Assembly (NCBI GenBank): GCA_036655355.1
Contig: JAVVQG010000003.1
Span: forward strand, 186,001-250,000
From: JAUNSR01 sp036655355
GTDB taxonomy: Bacteria; Bacteroidota; Bacteroidia; Bacteroidales; JAUNSR01
Length of the DNA stretch: 64,000 bases
Reading direction: 5' to 3'
The notes under the pieces were generated by a model, which saw only the letters and a program-made list of their open reading frames with translations, was not told the origin of the DNA and made no database searches. Positions 49,695-58,931 of the stretch are shown piece by piece. Position 1 is the first letter of the stretch. Every line of letters starts with the position of its first letter. The position numbers and the translations under genes were made by a program.

Positions 49695-50978
49695 ATGGAA
49701 CAACTGATGTATCACGTTTGGAGATACCGTTTATTCACTACCCGCTCGCTGATGACGACAGACGGGATACCGTTTGAAGTGATTGATCCGGGATTACGCA
49801 ATTCCGATTCGGGTCCTGATTTTTTCAATGCGAAATTAAAATTCGGCGATACCGTATGGGCGGGGAATCTGGAGATACATAACCGTTCTTCCGATTGGTA
49901 TCATCACGGGCACCATCGGGACGAATCGTACGATAATGTGATTCTGAATGTGGTTTCCACGCACGATGCTGAAGTTTACCGTACCAATGGGGATAAGATC
50001 AGGCAGTTTGTGCTGCCGCTTTCGGAGGAGTTGCTGGATGATTACAATTACCTCACGACGAGGCCGGAGGAGACGGTGCCGTGTGCGTTTCGGTTTCGGG
50101 AGCTGGAGCCGCTCATTCTGTCCGATTGGAAGAGTGCGTTGGCTACCGAACGTTTGCTCGAGAAGGCGAACCGCATCAAGGGGTTGGTGGACCGTTATCA
50201 GGGAAATTGGGAGGAGGCATTCTATATCGTGCTGTGTCGCAGTTTCGGCACGGGAATCAACAGCGATGCCTTTGAGCGGTTGGCTCGTTCCCTCCCTTTC
50301 AATTACCTGTTGAAGCATATCGATTCACGTTTGCAAACCGAAGCTTTTCTTTTCGGACAGGCCGGTTTCCTGGAGGAGGAAAACGACCATCCTTACTATT
50401 GTTTGTTGCAACGTGAATACCGGTTGCTGCGAACCAAGTTCCGGTTGAAACCGCTTCCGGTTACGATGTGGCGCCTTTTCCGACTCCGACCCAACGCTTT
50501 TCCGCAAGTGCGCATCGCCTGTCTGGCTTCTTTGCTGTACCGGCAGAAGCGACTCTTTTCCATTTTCATGGAAGCGGAATCGCCCGATGCGTTGCGCATG
50601 CTTTTCCGCGTAGAGCTACATGCTTTCTGGGAAAATCATTATCAGTTCGGGCAGGTAGCTACCGAGAAGGCAAAGGGGCTCGGTTCGCAGACGGTCGATT
50701 CCATTCTGATCAATACCCTGGTGCCGATGTTGTTCGCCTATGGCGAGCGCACCTGCAACCGGATGCTTGAGGAACGGGCGGTCGCCATTCTTGAACAGAT
50801 GGCGGCCGAGGATAACCGCATCGTGCGGATGTGGAAACAAACCGCAATCGGTGTGGAGAACGCCTTTGATTCGCAAGCCGTCATTCAGCTCCAAAGGGAG
50901 TATTGCGACCGGAAGAAGTGTCTGTTCTGCCGCATCGGACATCAGTTGCTTCGTTGCAGTTTTATTTCTTCGCAGTAG
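49695..50978 (+). CDS. DUF2851 family protein
   Basis: 427 residues. The N-terminal MEQLMYHVWRYRLFTTRSLMTTDG and the following DPGLRNSDSGPDFFNAKLKFGDTVWAGNLEIHNRSSDWYHHGH are the hallmark of DUF2851, a Bacteroidota family. The pattern of acidic and Lys/His residues (SGPDFFNAKL, GNLEIH) resembles a PD-(D/E)xK nuclease core, with Asp in GPDF and Glu in LEIH as possible metal ligands; this is my inference. The C-terminal part is helical and ends with CDRKKCLFCRIGHQLL, a Cys-rich patch. It is divergent from dapB, and its last 17 bp overlap the convergent nadB. Function unknown. Confidence 0.88.
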   Translation: MEQLMYHVWRYRLFTTRSLMTTDGIPFEVIDPGLRNSDSGPDFFNAKLKFGDTVWAGNLEIHNRSSDWYHHGHHRDESYDNVILNVVSTHDAEVYRTNGDKIRQFVLPLSEELLDDYNYLTTRPEETVPCAFRFRELEPLILSDWKSALATERLLEKANRIKGLVDRYQGNWEEAFYIVLCRSFGTGINSDAFERLARSLPFNYLLKHIDSRLQTEAFLFGQAGFLEEENDHPYYCLLQREYRLLRTKFRLKPLPVTMWRLFRLRPNAFPQVRIACLASLLYRQKRLFSIFMEAESPDALRMLFRVELHAFWENHYQFGQVATEKAKGLGSQTVDSILINTLVPMLFAYGERTCNRMLEERAVAILEQMAAEDNRIVRMWKQTAIGVENAFDSQAVIQLQREYCDRKKCLFCRIGHQLLRCSFISSQ

Positions 50979-52536
50979 GCGGATAATCGATCGTGTAATG
51001 GAGTCCGCGACTCTCTTTCCGTTCGAGTGCTTGTCTCATGATGAGGTATCCCACGTTTACCATGTTGCGTAACTCGCAGATTTCACGCGAAACCACAGAG
51101 CGCTGGAAAAGGCTTTCCGTTTCCTCGTAAATGGTATCCAGACGAACCCAGGCACGTTTCAATCGCAGGTCTGAGCGAACGATTCCCACATAGGTACTCA
51201 TAATCTGTCCCACTTCACGGATACTCTGGTTGATCAGAACCATCTCTTCCGGTGAACGGGTCCCTTCGTCGTTCCAATCGGGTACGGCCGTTTTATAATC
51301 GAGCGTGTCGATACGTTCCAGCGTATGTTGGGCAGCTGCGTCGGCATAAACCACCGCCTCGATCAGCGAGTTCGATGCCAGGCGATTTCCGCCGTGCAGT
51401 CCCGTGCACGAACACTCCCCAACCGCGTAGAGACGGTCGATTGAGGAAAGCGCATGGGTATCCACCAAAATCCCTCCGCACAGGTAGTGCGCTGCAGGTG
51501 CCACCGGAATGTAATCTTTTGTGATGTCGATGCCCAGACTCAGGCACTTCGCATAGATATTCGGAAAATGTTTCTTTGTCGTTTCCGGATCCTTGTGGGT
51601 CACGTCGAGGTAAACGTGATCTTCGCCGCGCATTTTCATCTCGTTGTCAATGGCACGGGCCACGATGTCGCGGGGTGCCAGGGAGAGGCGACTATCATAC
51701 TTCTGCATGAACTCCTTTCCGTCTAACGTACGCAATACGCCGCCATAACCGCGCATCGCTTCGGTGATCAGAAATGAAGGGCGGTCGCCCGGATGGAAGA
51801 GGGCCGTGGGGTGGAATTGTACGAATTCCATATCTTTCACGGTTCCTTTGGCACGGTAAACCATTGCGATGCCGTCGCCGGTCGCAACAATCGGATTGGT
51901 CGTGGTGAGGTATACCGCACCTACGCCTCCGGTTGCCATGAGGGTCACTTTCGATAAGAACGTATGGATCTCACCTGTCTTCTGGTTCAGGATGTAAGCG
52001 CCGTAACATTCGATGTCGGGCGTCTGACGGGTTACCGTCTCGCCCAAATGGTGTTGGGTAAGTATTTCAATGGCGAAATGATGATCGAACACTTCGATAT
52101 TCGGATTCTTACGAACAGCGGCGATCAGACTCTCCTGGATCTCCGCTCCCGTATTGTCTTTATGGTGAAGGATGCGGAATTCCGAGTGGCCGCCCTCACG
52201 ATGCAAATCGTAATCGCCACTTTCGTTCTTGTCAAAATCCACGCCCCAGTTAACTAATTCATTGATTTGGGAAGGTGCCTCGCGCACAACTTTCTCAACG
52301 GCTTCACGGTCGCTTAGGAAATCGCCCGCAATCATGGTATCTTCAATATGCTTCTCAAAGCTATCCACCAATAGGTTGGTAACCGACGATACGCCGCCCT
52401 GTGCAAAGAAAGTGTTCGCCTCTTCCAGGGTAGTCTTACAGATCAAGGCTACTTTTCCTTTGTTTGCCACTTTCAAAGCGAAGCTCATCCCCGCGATTCC
52501 CGAACCGATTACTAAGAAATCAAATTTTTGTTGCAT
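50962..52536 (-). CDS. nadB: L-aspartate oxidase NadB
   Basis: 524 residues. FAD-binding loop FLVIGSGIAGMSFALKVA at 7-24, EANTFFAQGGVSSV near 39-52, the active-site region HREGGHSEFRILHHKDNTG near 112-130, and the fumarate-reductase-type segment EFVQFHPTALFHPGDRPSFLITEAMRG near 232-258 define NadB. It oxidises aspartate to iminoaspartate, the substrate of NadA (6110-7096). In anaerobes fumarate can be the electron acceptor. nadB and nadA are adjacent in many bacteria but are 44 kb apart here. The 3' end overlaps DUF2851 by 17 bp on the opposite strand. Confidence 0.97.
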   Translation of the reverse strand: MQQKFDFLVIGSGIAGMSFALKVANKGKVALICKTTLEEANTFFAQGGVSSVTNLLVDSFEKHIEDTMIAGDFLSDREAVEKVVREAPSQINELVNWGVDFDKNESGDYDLHREGGHSEFRILHHKDNTGAEIQESLIAAVRKNPNIEVFDHHFAIEILTQHHLGETVTRQTPDIECYGAYILNQKTGEIHTFLSKVTLMATGGVGAVYLTTTNPIVATGDGIAMVYRAKGTVKDMEFVQFHPTALFHPGDRPSFLITEAMRGYGGVLRTLDGKEFMQKYDSRLSLAPRDIVARAIDNEMKMRGEDHVYLDVTHKDPETTKKHFPNIYAKCLSLGIDITKDYIPVAPAAHYLCGGILVDTHALSSIDRLYAVGECSCTGLHGGNRLASNSLIEAVVYADAAAQHTLERIDTLDYKTAVPDWNDEGTRSPEEMVLINQSIREVGQIMSTYVGIVRSDLRLKRAWVRLDTIYEETESLFQRSVVSREICELRNMVNVGYLIMRQALERKESRGLHYTIDYPPTAKK

Positions 52537-52699
52537 AATGGTTGTTTGGTTCTTCGGGAAACATCATTTTGATACTGTTTCCTCGATTCTATTGGCTACA
52601 AAGTTGCAAAAAACGGTTCAGTTAACATTCTTTCTTTCAAATTTATTGAATCATTTTTTGTGATTTATTTACTATATTGCAGCAAAACGAACAAAACCT

Positions 52700-53116
52700 A
52701 TGCAACGAACATTTAAATCAAAAGTAGATAAATTGTACCATTTCATTATGTGGGGACTGGTTGCGCTGATCTTTTATTTCTTCTGGCACCGCATGATCGG
52801 TATGGGATCAGCCTTTCTGTTATTGCTGGTGGTGATGATGGAATCGCTCTTGCGAACCGATTATATCGTATACGGCGATGGGATTCTTTCCGTAAAGAGT
52901 GGCTTCTTTCCCCGCTACCGCCTTCTGATCGGCGATATCGTAGAAGTGAAATGCATCCGCAGCAACTCGTTGGCTTACGCCATGTCTTCCGATCGCCTGC
53001 AGTTGATCACCCCCTATGACAGCAGAATGATTTCACCCGAGAACAAAGAGGACTTTATCCGCGAGCTACGCAAATACAATCACAACGTGAAAGTAACCGA
53101 CTGCAGTCGCTCGTAA
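52700..53116 (+). CDS. PH-domain-like small membrane protein
   Basis: 138 residues. Two membrane segments (HFIMWGLVALIFYFFW and GMGSAFLLLLVVMMESLL) are followed by a bacterial PH-like domain, DYIVYGDGILSVKSGFFPRYRLLIGDIVEVKCIRS...RLQLITPYDSRMISPENKEDFIRELR. The layout matches the YdbS/YcdB-type bPH group whose function is unknown; the domain may bind membrane or protein. It lies 46 bp before lpdA in the same direction, so the two may share a transcript, though no functional link is apparent. Confidence 0.82.
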   Translation: MQRTFKSKVDKLYHFIMWGLVALIFYFFWHRMIGMGSAFLLLLVVMMESLLRTDYIVYGDGILSVKSGFFPRYRLLIGDIVEVKCIRSNSLAYAMSSDRLQLITPYDSRMISPENKEDFIRELRKYNHNVKVTDCSRS

Positions 53117-53162
53117 AAGTAATTACCGCTCCTTCTATCTGAAAAACCATTATACGAAAAAC

Positions 53163-54509
53163 ATGAATTACGATTTAGCCATTATCGGTGCCGGTCCTGC
53201 GGGATATACGGGCGCCGAACAGGCCGCCAAAGCCGGTCTGTCTGTGATTCTTTTTGAAAAAGAACAAATTGGAGGCGTTTGTCTGAACTGGGGATGCATC
53301 CCCACCAAGACGCTGCTCTATTCCGCTAAAACTTACGATCACATCCGGAGTGCGGAGAAATACGGAGTTTCCGTTTCCGGTTTCGCGTACGATCTGCCCA
53401 AAATCATCTCCCGTAAAAATAAGATCATCCGGAAGCTAACCGCAGGCATTCGTGCCCGTTTAAAGGCGCAGGAGGTGACGATTGTAGCCGGTAAAGCGGA
53501 AGTGAACGGTTCAAAAGGGGGCGTTTTTGAGATCGCATGCGCCGAAGAGACGTATCAGGCAAAACGGTTGTTGCTCGCCACCGGATCGGAAACCTTTGTT
53601 CCTCCCATCCCGGGAATCGGTGAGGTGCCTTACTGGACCAGTACCGAGGCCCTCGATTCAAAAGAGGTGCCGGAATCTTTACTCATCGTAGGGGGTGGCG
53701 TGATCGGAATGGAATTCGCCTCTTTCTTTAACAGTATGGGATCAAAAGTAACGGTTGTGGAGATGCTCGATGAGATTCTCGGTGGCATCGACCACGAGAT
53801 TTCGGCGCTCCTGCGTGAAGAGTATCGAAAAAAAGGGGTGGAGTTCTTCTTATCCGCCAAGGTGACCGCATTCGAGGGCAACAAAGCGCGTTTCCTCCAT
53901 GAGGGAGAGGAGAAAGAGGTGACCTTCGATAAAGTGCTGATGGCGGCCGGACGACGTCCCGTATTGGATTCGGCTGTGATTGCGAACCTGAACCCCGCTT
54001 TCGACGGCCGTTTTATCCGGGTGAACGAGCAGATGCAAACCTCCGTTCCGAATGTATATGCTTGCGGTGATATCACCGGACGATCCATGTTGGCCCATAC
54101 CGCCGAACGCGAAGCCAACGTAGCCGTTCATACGATGATCGGAATCGACGATGCGATGAGTTACCGTGCGATACCGGGGGTGGTGTACACTTCGCCTGAA
54201 GTTTCGTCGGTTGGTGCATCGGAAGAGGAGTTGAAACAAAAAGGGATTCCTTATGTCGTAAAGAAATTGCCGATGAGTTATTCCGGACGTTTCGTGGTGG
54301 AGAATGAAGCCGGCAACGGATTGTGTAAGCTATTGATCGGCGATGATGAGGCGATTCTGGGCGCTCATGTGATCGGATCACCTTCGTCGGAATTCATCGT
54401 AGCAGCGGGAATGGCGATCCAAAACGCTCTTTCTGCAGAAGAATGGGCGCGCACGGTCTTCCCGCATCCTACGGTAAGTGAAATATTCAAAGAGTGTCTG
54501 CATGCCTGA
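53163..54509 (+). CDS. lpdA: Dihydrolipoyl dehydrogenase
   Basis: 448 residues, normal for E3. FAD loop IIGAGPAGYTGAEQAAKAG at 7-25. The redox disulfide is in GGVCLNWGCIPTK near 37-49. The NAD loop is VGGGVIGMEFASFF near 177-190. The FAD-binding ACGDITG is near 301-307, and the active-site His-Glu pair is in FPHPTVSE near the C-terminus. It reoxidises lipoyl groups of 2-oxoacid dehydrogenase or glycine-cleavage complexes, using NAD. The other complex subunits are not in the window. Its end lies 23 bp from the end of the convergent histidine kinase. Confidence 0.96.
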   Translation: MNYDLAIIGAGPAGYTGAEQAAKAGLSVILFEKEQIGGVCLNWGCIPTKTLLYSAKTYDHIRSAEKYGVSVSGFAYDLPKIISRKNKIIRKLTAGIRARLKAQEVTIVAGKAEVNGSKGGVFEIACAEETYQAKRLLLATGSETFVPPIPGIGEVPYWTSTEALDSKEVPESLLIVGGGVIGMEFASFFNSMGSKVTVVEMLDEILGGIDHEISALLREEYRKKGVEFFLSAKVTAFEGNKARFLHEGEEKEVTFDKVLMAAGRRPVLDSAVIANLNPAFDGRFIRVNEQMQTSVPNVYACGDITGRSMLAHTAEREANVAVHTMIGIDDAMSYRAIPGVVYTSPEVSSVGASEEELKQKGIPYVVKKLPMSYSGRFVVENEAGNGLCKLLIGDDEAILGAHVIGSPSSEFIVAAGMAIQNALSAEEWARTVFPHPTVSEIFKECLHA

Positions 54510-54532
54510 CACTTCCTGCTAAAGTTGGAGGG

Positions 54533-56485
54533 TTACACCATCGGATAGGTAATGACGATGGTGGGACCCTCTTTTGTTTCCGGCAGAATCTCATATTGAC
54601 CTCCCATCCGCTCTATCACCAGTCGGTTGAGCTCGTTTCGCATCTTGGTGGATTGGGTCGGGGTGAACGGATCGGCAAGGGGACTTCCCGCAATGGTCAA
54701 GATCAACTGCTCTTTCTTCGCGTTCACAGAGAGGTGGAGATCCACCCTTCCCGGGGTACTTTTCTTATAAGGCGAGGAGAGGGTCGATTTAATCGTATCC
54801 GTCAATCGCACAGAATCGGTATGTATCCGGTGTTCCTTCAGGTTTTCCGGAAACGTGAAGTTTAATTCCGTGTCTGGTGTCCTTTCCAATGAATGTACTA
54901 CCTCATCGCAAATCGTTTCCACATCATGGTCTGCGAGATTAAAACGCATCATGCCCGATTCCAAGCGGGAGAGGTCGAGAATATCGTTGATGAGGCGTAT
55001 CAGCAGGTCTGAATTGCGTTTTACGATGTTTGAATATTCAGAAATTTCTTTTCGTGAGCTCTGTTCCGTCGAGAGCAGATCCGAAAAGCCCACCACGGCA
55101 TTGAGCGGGGTGCGTATTTCGTGACTGATGTTTTTTAAGAATATCGATTTCAATTCATTACTCTTCTCTACAATGTAAGTCGCTTCCTCCGTCTCTTTTT
55201 TCGAAGCTTGCAACTCCTCTCTGATCCGCTGCAGTTTGATCAGCGAAATGAAAAGCGTCAACAGAACGAACAATGCAAAAAGCAATGTGATTCGGCGAAG
55301 TGTCGTCTTGTTTTTTTCTTTCTGTAAGGTCGCCTGTTCCAGGTTATACTTGTGTTGGATCTGTTTTAGTTGCTTGTCTGATACCTGCGTGGTAAGACGG
55401 GTACTTCTGGGGATGATCTCCTGATAGAGCGCCAGCGCTTCTTCCGCTTTTCCACACTCCATCAATATGTCAGCCTTTTGTGTCATCAACTCGAGGTATT
55501 GCTGCGGGTATTGCTCTTTCGTCAGTGCAAGTGCCTCCTCATTCGCTGCAAGGGCTTTTTCGGTGTCGCCGGTCAGCAAGTTGTAATCCCGACACATGCC
55601 GAGGTAAACGATCCGATACATGTAATACGTCTTCTCCGGCACATAATAATGCGTGGCACTATCCTTATAAAGCGTGGCATCGGCCAACTCTTTTTTTCGG
55701 ATGTAGATATTCGCCTTCATGATATTCATGTAGAGGTAGATGTCATTGTACCCCTCGATAGAGCCGTTTTTGCTGACACGGATCTTCTCCATGGCATCAC
55801 TCAACATGTTACAGTACGTCAGCACCTTCTCGTTATTATTCAACAAGTCGTAGGTTGAGGTGAGTTGCAGTGTAATCTCCAGGGTGGAAATCGGGTTTTC
55901 TTTGTCTATCAACTGATATGCTTTTTCAAGCATCTGCGCACCTTCCTCCAATCGGCCGCTCCCTAAGTATGCCGTTCCGATAGAGCTATAAGCAGATATC
56001 TTCCCATTCGGATTATCCAGTTTCTCTGCCTCCTCCATCATTCGGGAAGCCTCGTCAACGGCGAATTCATACTCTTCATTCATCGAATAGAGGTCGATCA
56101 CAAAGCGTTGACCGTTGAAATACTCATAATACATTTTAGCTTCGAGCGCTTTCGGCTTCATCCGGTCTTTCCATTCGGTAGCTTCCTTTAAATTATCGTA
56201 ATTGTAATGATAAACAATATGGTAATAAAGTGCCTTCGCTTCATATGCCAAATTGTTTTGTCGCACCGATTCCTCTAATAAAAGGTTTGATAAAAATAAA
56301 AAGTCATCTGTGTTTTGTTTCGAAATAGCCAATTTAACGATGTAATCCAATCGGGCGGTATCCGCTTCTATTTTTCGGATATGGGCACAAAGACTGTCTT
56401 TCTCCTGTTGGGTGAAAGTGGTGTATTGAGATGCTTCTGCCGCTCCACATAGAAATAATAATAGAATGAAGAGGACTCTGTTCAT
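54533..56485 (-). CDS. TPR-histidine kinase paralogue with degenerate ATPase domain
   Basis: 650 residues. Signal peptide (VLFILLLFLCGAAEA), periplasmic TPR-type helices to about 390, one TM helix (400-417), and a HisKA domain with the phospho-acceptor His455 in NISHEIRTPLNAVVGFSDLL. The C-terminal domain aligns along its length with the intact neighbour, but every ATP-binding box is gone: the N box NLLVNA is replaced by STLSSP (near 567-572), the D box DTGSG by IAGSP (598-602), and the G2 box GSGIGLS by MRNELNR. It should not bind ATP normally but could be phosphorylated in a heterodimer. The ATG overlaps the stop of the upstream kinase by one base (TAATG), so the pair is coupled. No response regulator is adjacent. 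Confidence 0.9.
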   Translation of the reverse strand: MNRVLFILLLFLCGAAEASQYTTFTQQEKDSLCAHIRKIEADTARLDYIVKLAISKQNTDDFLFLSNLLLEESVRQNNLAYEAKALYYHIVYHYNYDNLKEATEWKDRMKPKALEAKMYYEYFNGQRFVIDLYSMNEEYEFAVDEASRMMEEAEKLDNPNGKISAYSSIGTAYLGSGRLEEGAQMLEKAYQLIDKENPISTLEITLQLTSTYDLLNNNEKVLTYCNMLSDAMEKIRVSKNGSIEGYNDIYLYMNIMKANIYIRKKELADATLYKDSATHYYVPEKTYYMYRIVYLGMCRDYNLLTGDTEKALAANEEALALTKEQYPQQYLELMTQKADILMECGKAEEALALYQEIIPRSTRLTTQVSDKQLKQIQHKYNLEQATLQKEKNKTTLRRITLLFALFVLLTLFISLIKLQRIREELQASKKETEEATYIVEKSNELKSIFLKNISHEIRTPLNAVVGFSDLLSTEQSSRKEISEYSNIVKRNSDLLIRLINDILDLSRLESGMMRFNLADHDVETICDEVVHSLERTPDTELNFTFPENLKEHRIHTDSVRLTDTIKSTLSSPYKKSTPGRVDLHLSVNAKKEQLILTIAGSPLADPFTPTQSTKMRNELNRLVIERMGGQYEILPETKEGPTIVITYPMV

Positions 56486-58440
56486 TAGATCGAATGCTTT
56501 GTTGTTTGTGTATTTCCTATTTCACGATCCTTATCCGGTGCAGTCGGATTCGATTTCTGTTTCACGGGATGCGTGAAGATGAACCTGGCGCCCCTCTTAT
56601 AATCGGGATCAATCCAGATGCGTCCCCCCAGTCTCTCAATAATCAACTGACAAATCGAGAGACCGATACCGCTTCCTTGTGCATGCTCGTTCAGTTTCGC
56701 AAATCGCTCAAAAATTTGTTTCTGTTTTTCAGACGGGATCCCGCTGCCGGTATCGGTTACGGCGAAACGCACCCAATCGGGCGATTCCTGCTCCACAGAG
56801 AGGGTAATGCTTCCCTGCGGGGTGAATTTCGTAGCATTCACCAACAGGTTGATGAGCATTTGTTGCAGACGTGCCGTATCCGTTTCGATCTGCAACGAAC
56901 GAAGCGAACTTTCCAGTTTCACTTCGGCTGATGTTTGTTTGATTTTATTCAGGGTATCAATGACGCCGTCGCACAAGTAAAGCACATCGCACGATTCGAT
57001 ATTGAAGGTCATCTCGCCCAGATCGAGCCGCGAAAGGTCAATTACGTCATTGATCAGCTTCAGCAGCAGATCCGAATTCATTCGGATAATCTCATTACTC
57101 TGCTTACGGGTTTCGTCGTCCACATCTTCCATGGAGAGAAGCGAGGAGAAGCCGACGATCGCATTTAACGGGGTGCGGATCTCGTGACTCATATTCGACA
57201 AAAAGATACTTTTACTCCGGATGGAATCTTCCGCTTTCTCCTTTATGTTCAAAAGATTCTCCTTTACCTCCAGCAGTTTCCTGTTTTTGAAGCGGATGTA
57301 AAGAATGATACAAAAAATAATGAGGGCGAAAAGAAAGATGAAAAGAATACTTTGAGTTAGCAATCTGTTTTGCTCCGTCTTATTCTCCAGTTCGATGCGG
57401 TCCACCTGGTATTTGGCGCGCAGGATGTTGATCTGTCGGGTGTAACTGGTTTGGGCGATCGAATCAGTCTTCAATTTTATTTTCTGATAGATGCGGCACG
57501 CTTCCATCGGCCGGTCCATCTTCTCCAACAGCTTCGCTTTGTCTCTGAAGATACCCATTTGTCGGAAAGTACCGGAATATACGTCTGCTTTCTCCAAGGT
57601 CTTATCGTAATTCTCCAGTGCACGCCTGTAATTTCCCGTCATCACATAATAGCGGGCATAGAGGTGGTTGAGGTGGCTGACCAGGTATTCGTACTCTTTG
57701 TTTGTGTGATCGAGTTCAATTTTGGAGAGGTAATATTTGGCGGAGTCACCTTTATTCGTTAGAATGTTGTAAAAAGCCCTCCCCATTATGGCTATGCATT
57801 CCGACTTCTCGCTTACTTTGCGGAAGCGTTTCTCTTCCATCTGCTCCAGATAATACAGCGCTTGCTCCTGCTCGTTTAATGCAAGAGAGACATTGTATAG
57901 CTGATAAATCACCAGTCGCTGATAATTTTCCGTATCGGGTATTTTTTGGAGTAGATCGAATGCCTCTTTGTAAGCGCTAAAAGCATCCTGCATAATTCCC
58001 GTAATGAAATAAGCATCCGCGATAGACATTCCGGCAATCGCCATACCCAATTCACTGTGGATCTCTTTTGCTTTTTTCTGCATTTCGCCCACCTTATCAA
58101 TCGCTACGCTCAGGTCACCCCGTGTAGCGCGAATGGAGATCAACAAGCGATTCAGTTCAAAATAGTGGGAATATTCTTTTCGTTCCTCCAACATCGGAAT
58201 CAGCTGTTTTGACCACGTTGTTACTGAATCTACCGGCGTTTCGTCGTTAAATAGAACACCGTCTTTCGTTAAATTCAATATCCGTTCCAGACGGATGCTG
58301 TCGATCGCTCCCCACCTTCCGGAGTCGGAAAGTAGTTGAATCTCCTCTTGCGGATTTACGGTCATATCGCTCCCCTTTGCATGCAATGAAAAGAGAGAGA
58401 ATACCAAACAGAAAAGAAGCGGAAGTAAGAGACGCACCAT
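56485..58440 (-). CDS. TPR-containing membrane sensor histidine kinase
   Basis: 651 residues. Signal peptide or first helix (LLLPLLFCLVFSLFSLHA), periplasmic TPR-like helices (about 85-330), TM helix 364-384, short coiled coil, then HisKA with His419 in NMSHEIRTPLNAIVGFSSLL and an intact HATPase domain: N box NLLVNATKF (Asn535), D box VTDTGSGIP (561-569), F box IFERF and G2 box GSGIGLSICQLI. It would autophosphorylate and act on a response regulator that is not encoded nearby. TPR sensor kinases are numerous in Bacteroidota; the signal is unknown. It is the first gene of a two-gene operon with the degenerate paralogue. The upstream gap contains a 22-bp repeat array. Confidence 0.93.
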   Translation of the reverse strand: MVRLLLPLLFCLVFSLFSLHAKGSDMTVNPQEEIQLLSDSGRWGAIDSIRLERILNLTKDGVLFNDETPVDSVTTWSKQLIPMLEERKEYSHYFELNRLLISIRATRGDLSVAIDKVGEMQKKAKEIHSELGMAIAGMSIADAYFITGIMQDAFSAYKEAFDLLQKIPDTENYQRLVIYQLYNVSLALNEQEQALYYLEQMEEKRFRKVSEKSECIAIMGRAFYNILTNKGDSAKYYLSKIELDHTNKEYEYLVSHLNHLYARYYVMTGNYRRALENYDKTLEKADVYSGTFRQMGIFRDKAKLLEKMDRPMEACRIYQKIKLKTDSIAQTSYTRQINILRAKYQVDRIELENKTEQNRLLTQSILFIFLFALIIFCIILYIRFKNRKLLEVKENLLNIKEKAEDSIRSKSIFLSNMSHEIRTPLNAIVGFSSLLSMEDVDDETRKQSNEIIRMNSDLLLKLINDVIDLSRLDLGEMTFNIESCDVLYLCDGVIDTLNKIKQTSAEVKLESSLRSLQIETDTARLQQMLINLLVNATKFTPQGSITLSVEQESPDWVRFAVTDTGSGIPSEKQKQIFERFAKLNEHAQGSGIGLSICQLIIERLGGRIWIDPDYKRGARFIFTHPVKQKSNPTAPDKDREIGNTQTTKHSI

Positions 58441-58648
58441 AAATCAGAATTAGAAATTGGTTAATGAACAAATAAGTTTGTTTTCTTTTGTTCATAAAAT
58501 TAACAAAATAAACAAATATATGATGTAGTTTTGAATAGATTCCGATTAAATTTACATGAAATCGCCATAGTTCTCCGTCTCTCTTCAATGAAGGAGAACA
58601 AAACGAAAGGGACCCTATACTTTCGTGAAGAGAAGCACCTGAAGTGAA

Positions 58649-58736
58649 AAAGCAAGGGCGTGGTTCGGTCGAAGCAAGGCGGTGGCGCGGTCGAAGCAAG
58701 CCCTTGGTTCGGTCGAAGCAAGGCGGTGGTTCGCAG
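58649..58736. repeat. Degenerate tandem array, four units of exactly 22 bp
   Basis: Units start at 58649, 58671, 58693 and 58715. Each begins GAAGCAAG (first AAAGCAAG), continues with GGCGGTGG or a variant and ends TTCGGTC or close. Same unit length as the arrays at 5079 and 12436, but a different consensus. Confidence 0.88.
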
Positions 58737-58829
58737 ATCGTTGTTTTATATAATTGAGATACAGTGCTTTGCAATGGTAAAACAAAGGGTCTGATTTGGT
58801 TTTATCAAGCCTCACAGCATAATCCCAAT

Positions 58830-58879
58830 AAAAAAGGAGGTTGCCTCGCTCATTCGTAGGAATGAGAGGCAACCTCCTT
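58830..58879 (-). terminator. Terminator of ychF
   Basis: A long stem AAGGAGGTTGCCTC...GAGGCAACCTCCTT with inner CTCATT/AATGAG pairing, followed by six Ts on the minus strand. Confidence 0.95.
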
Positions 58880-58931
58880 GGTATTTTTATAACTGAATTA
58901 CAGCAGGCGAATCGCCTTATCTGCCGATCTA

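Larger units (their letters stand above)
58441..58931. other. Non-coding gap upstream of the kinase pair
   Basis: 490 bp with no credible gene. It contains the four-unit 22-bp array (58649-58736) and the ychF terminator (58830-58879). Several ORFs run through the array in different frames and repeat short peptides; they are artefacts. The kinase promoter should lie near 58450-58540, but no clear box was found. Confidence 0.6.
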
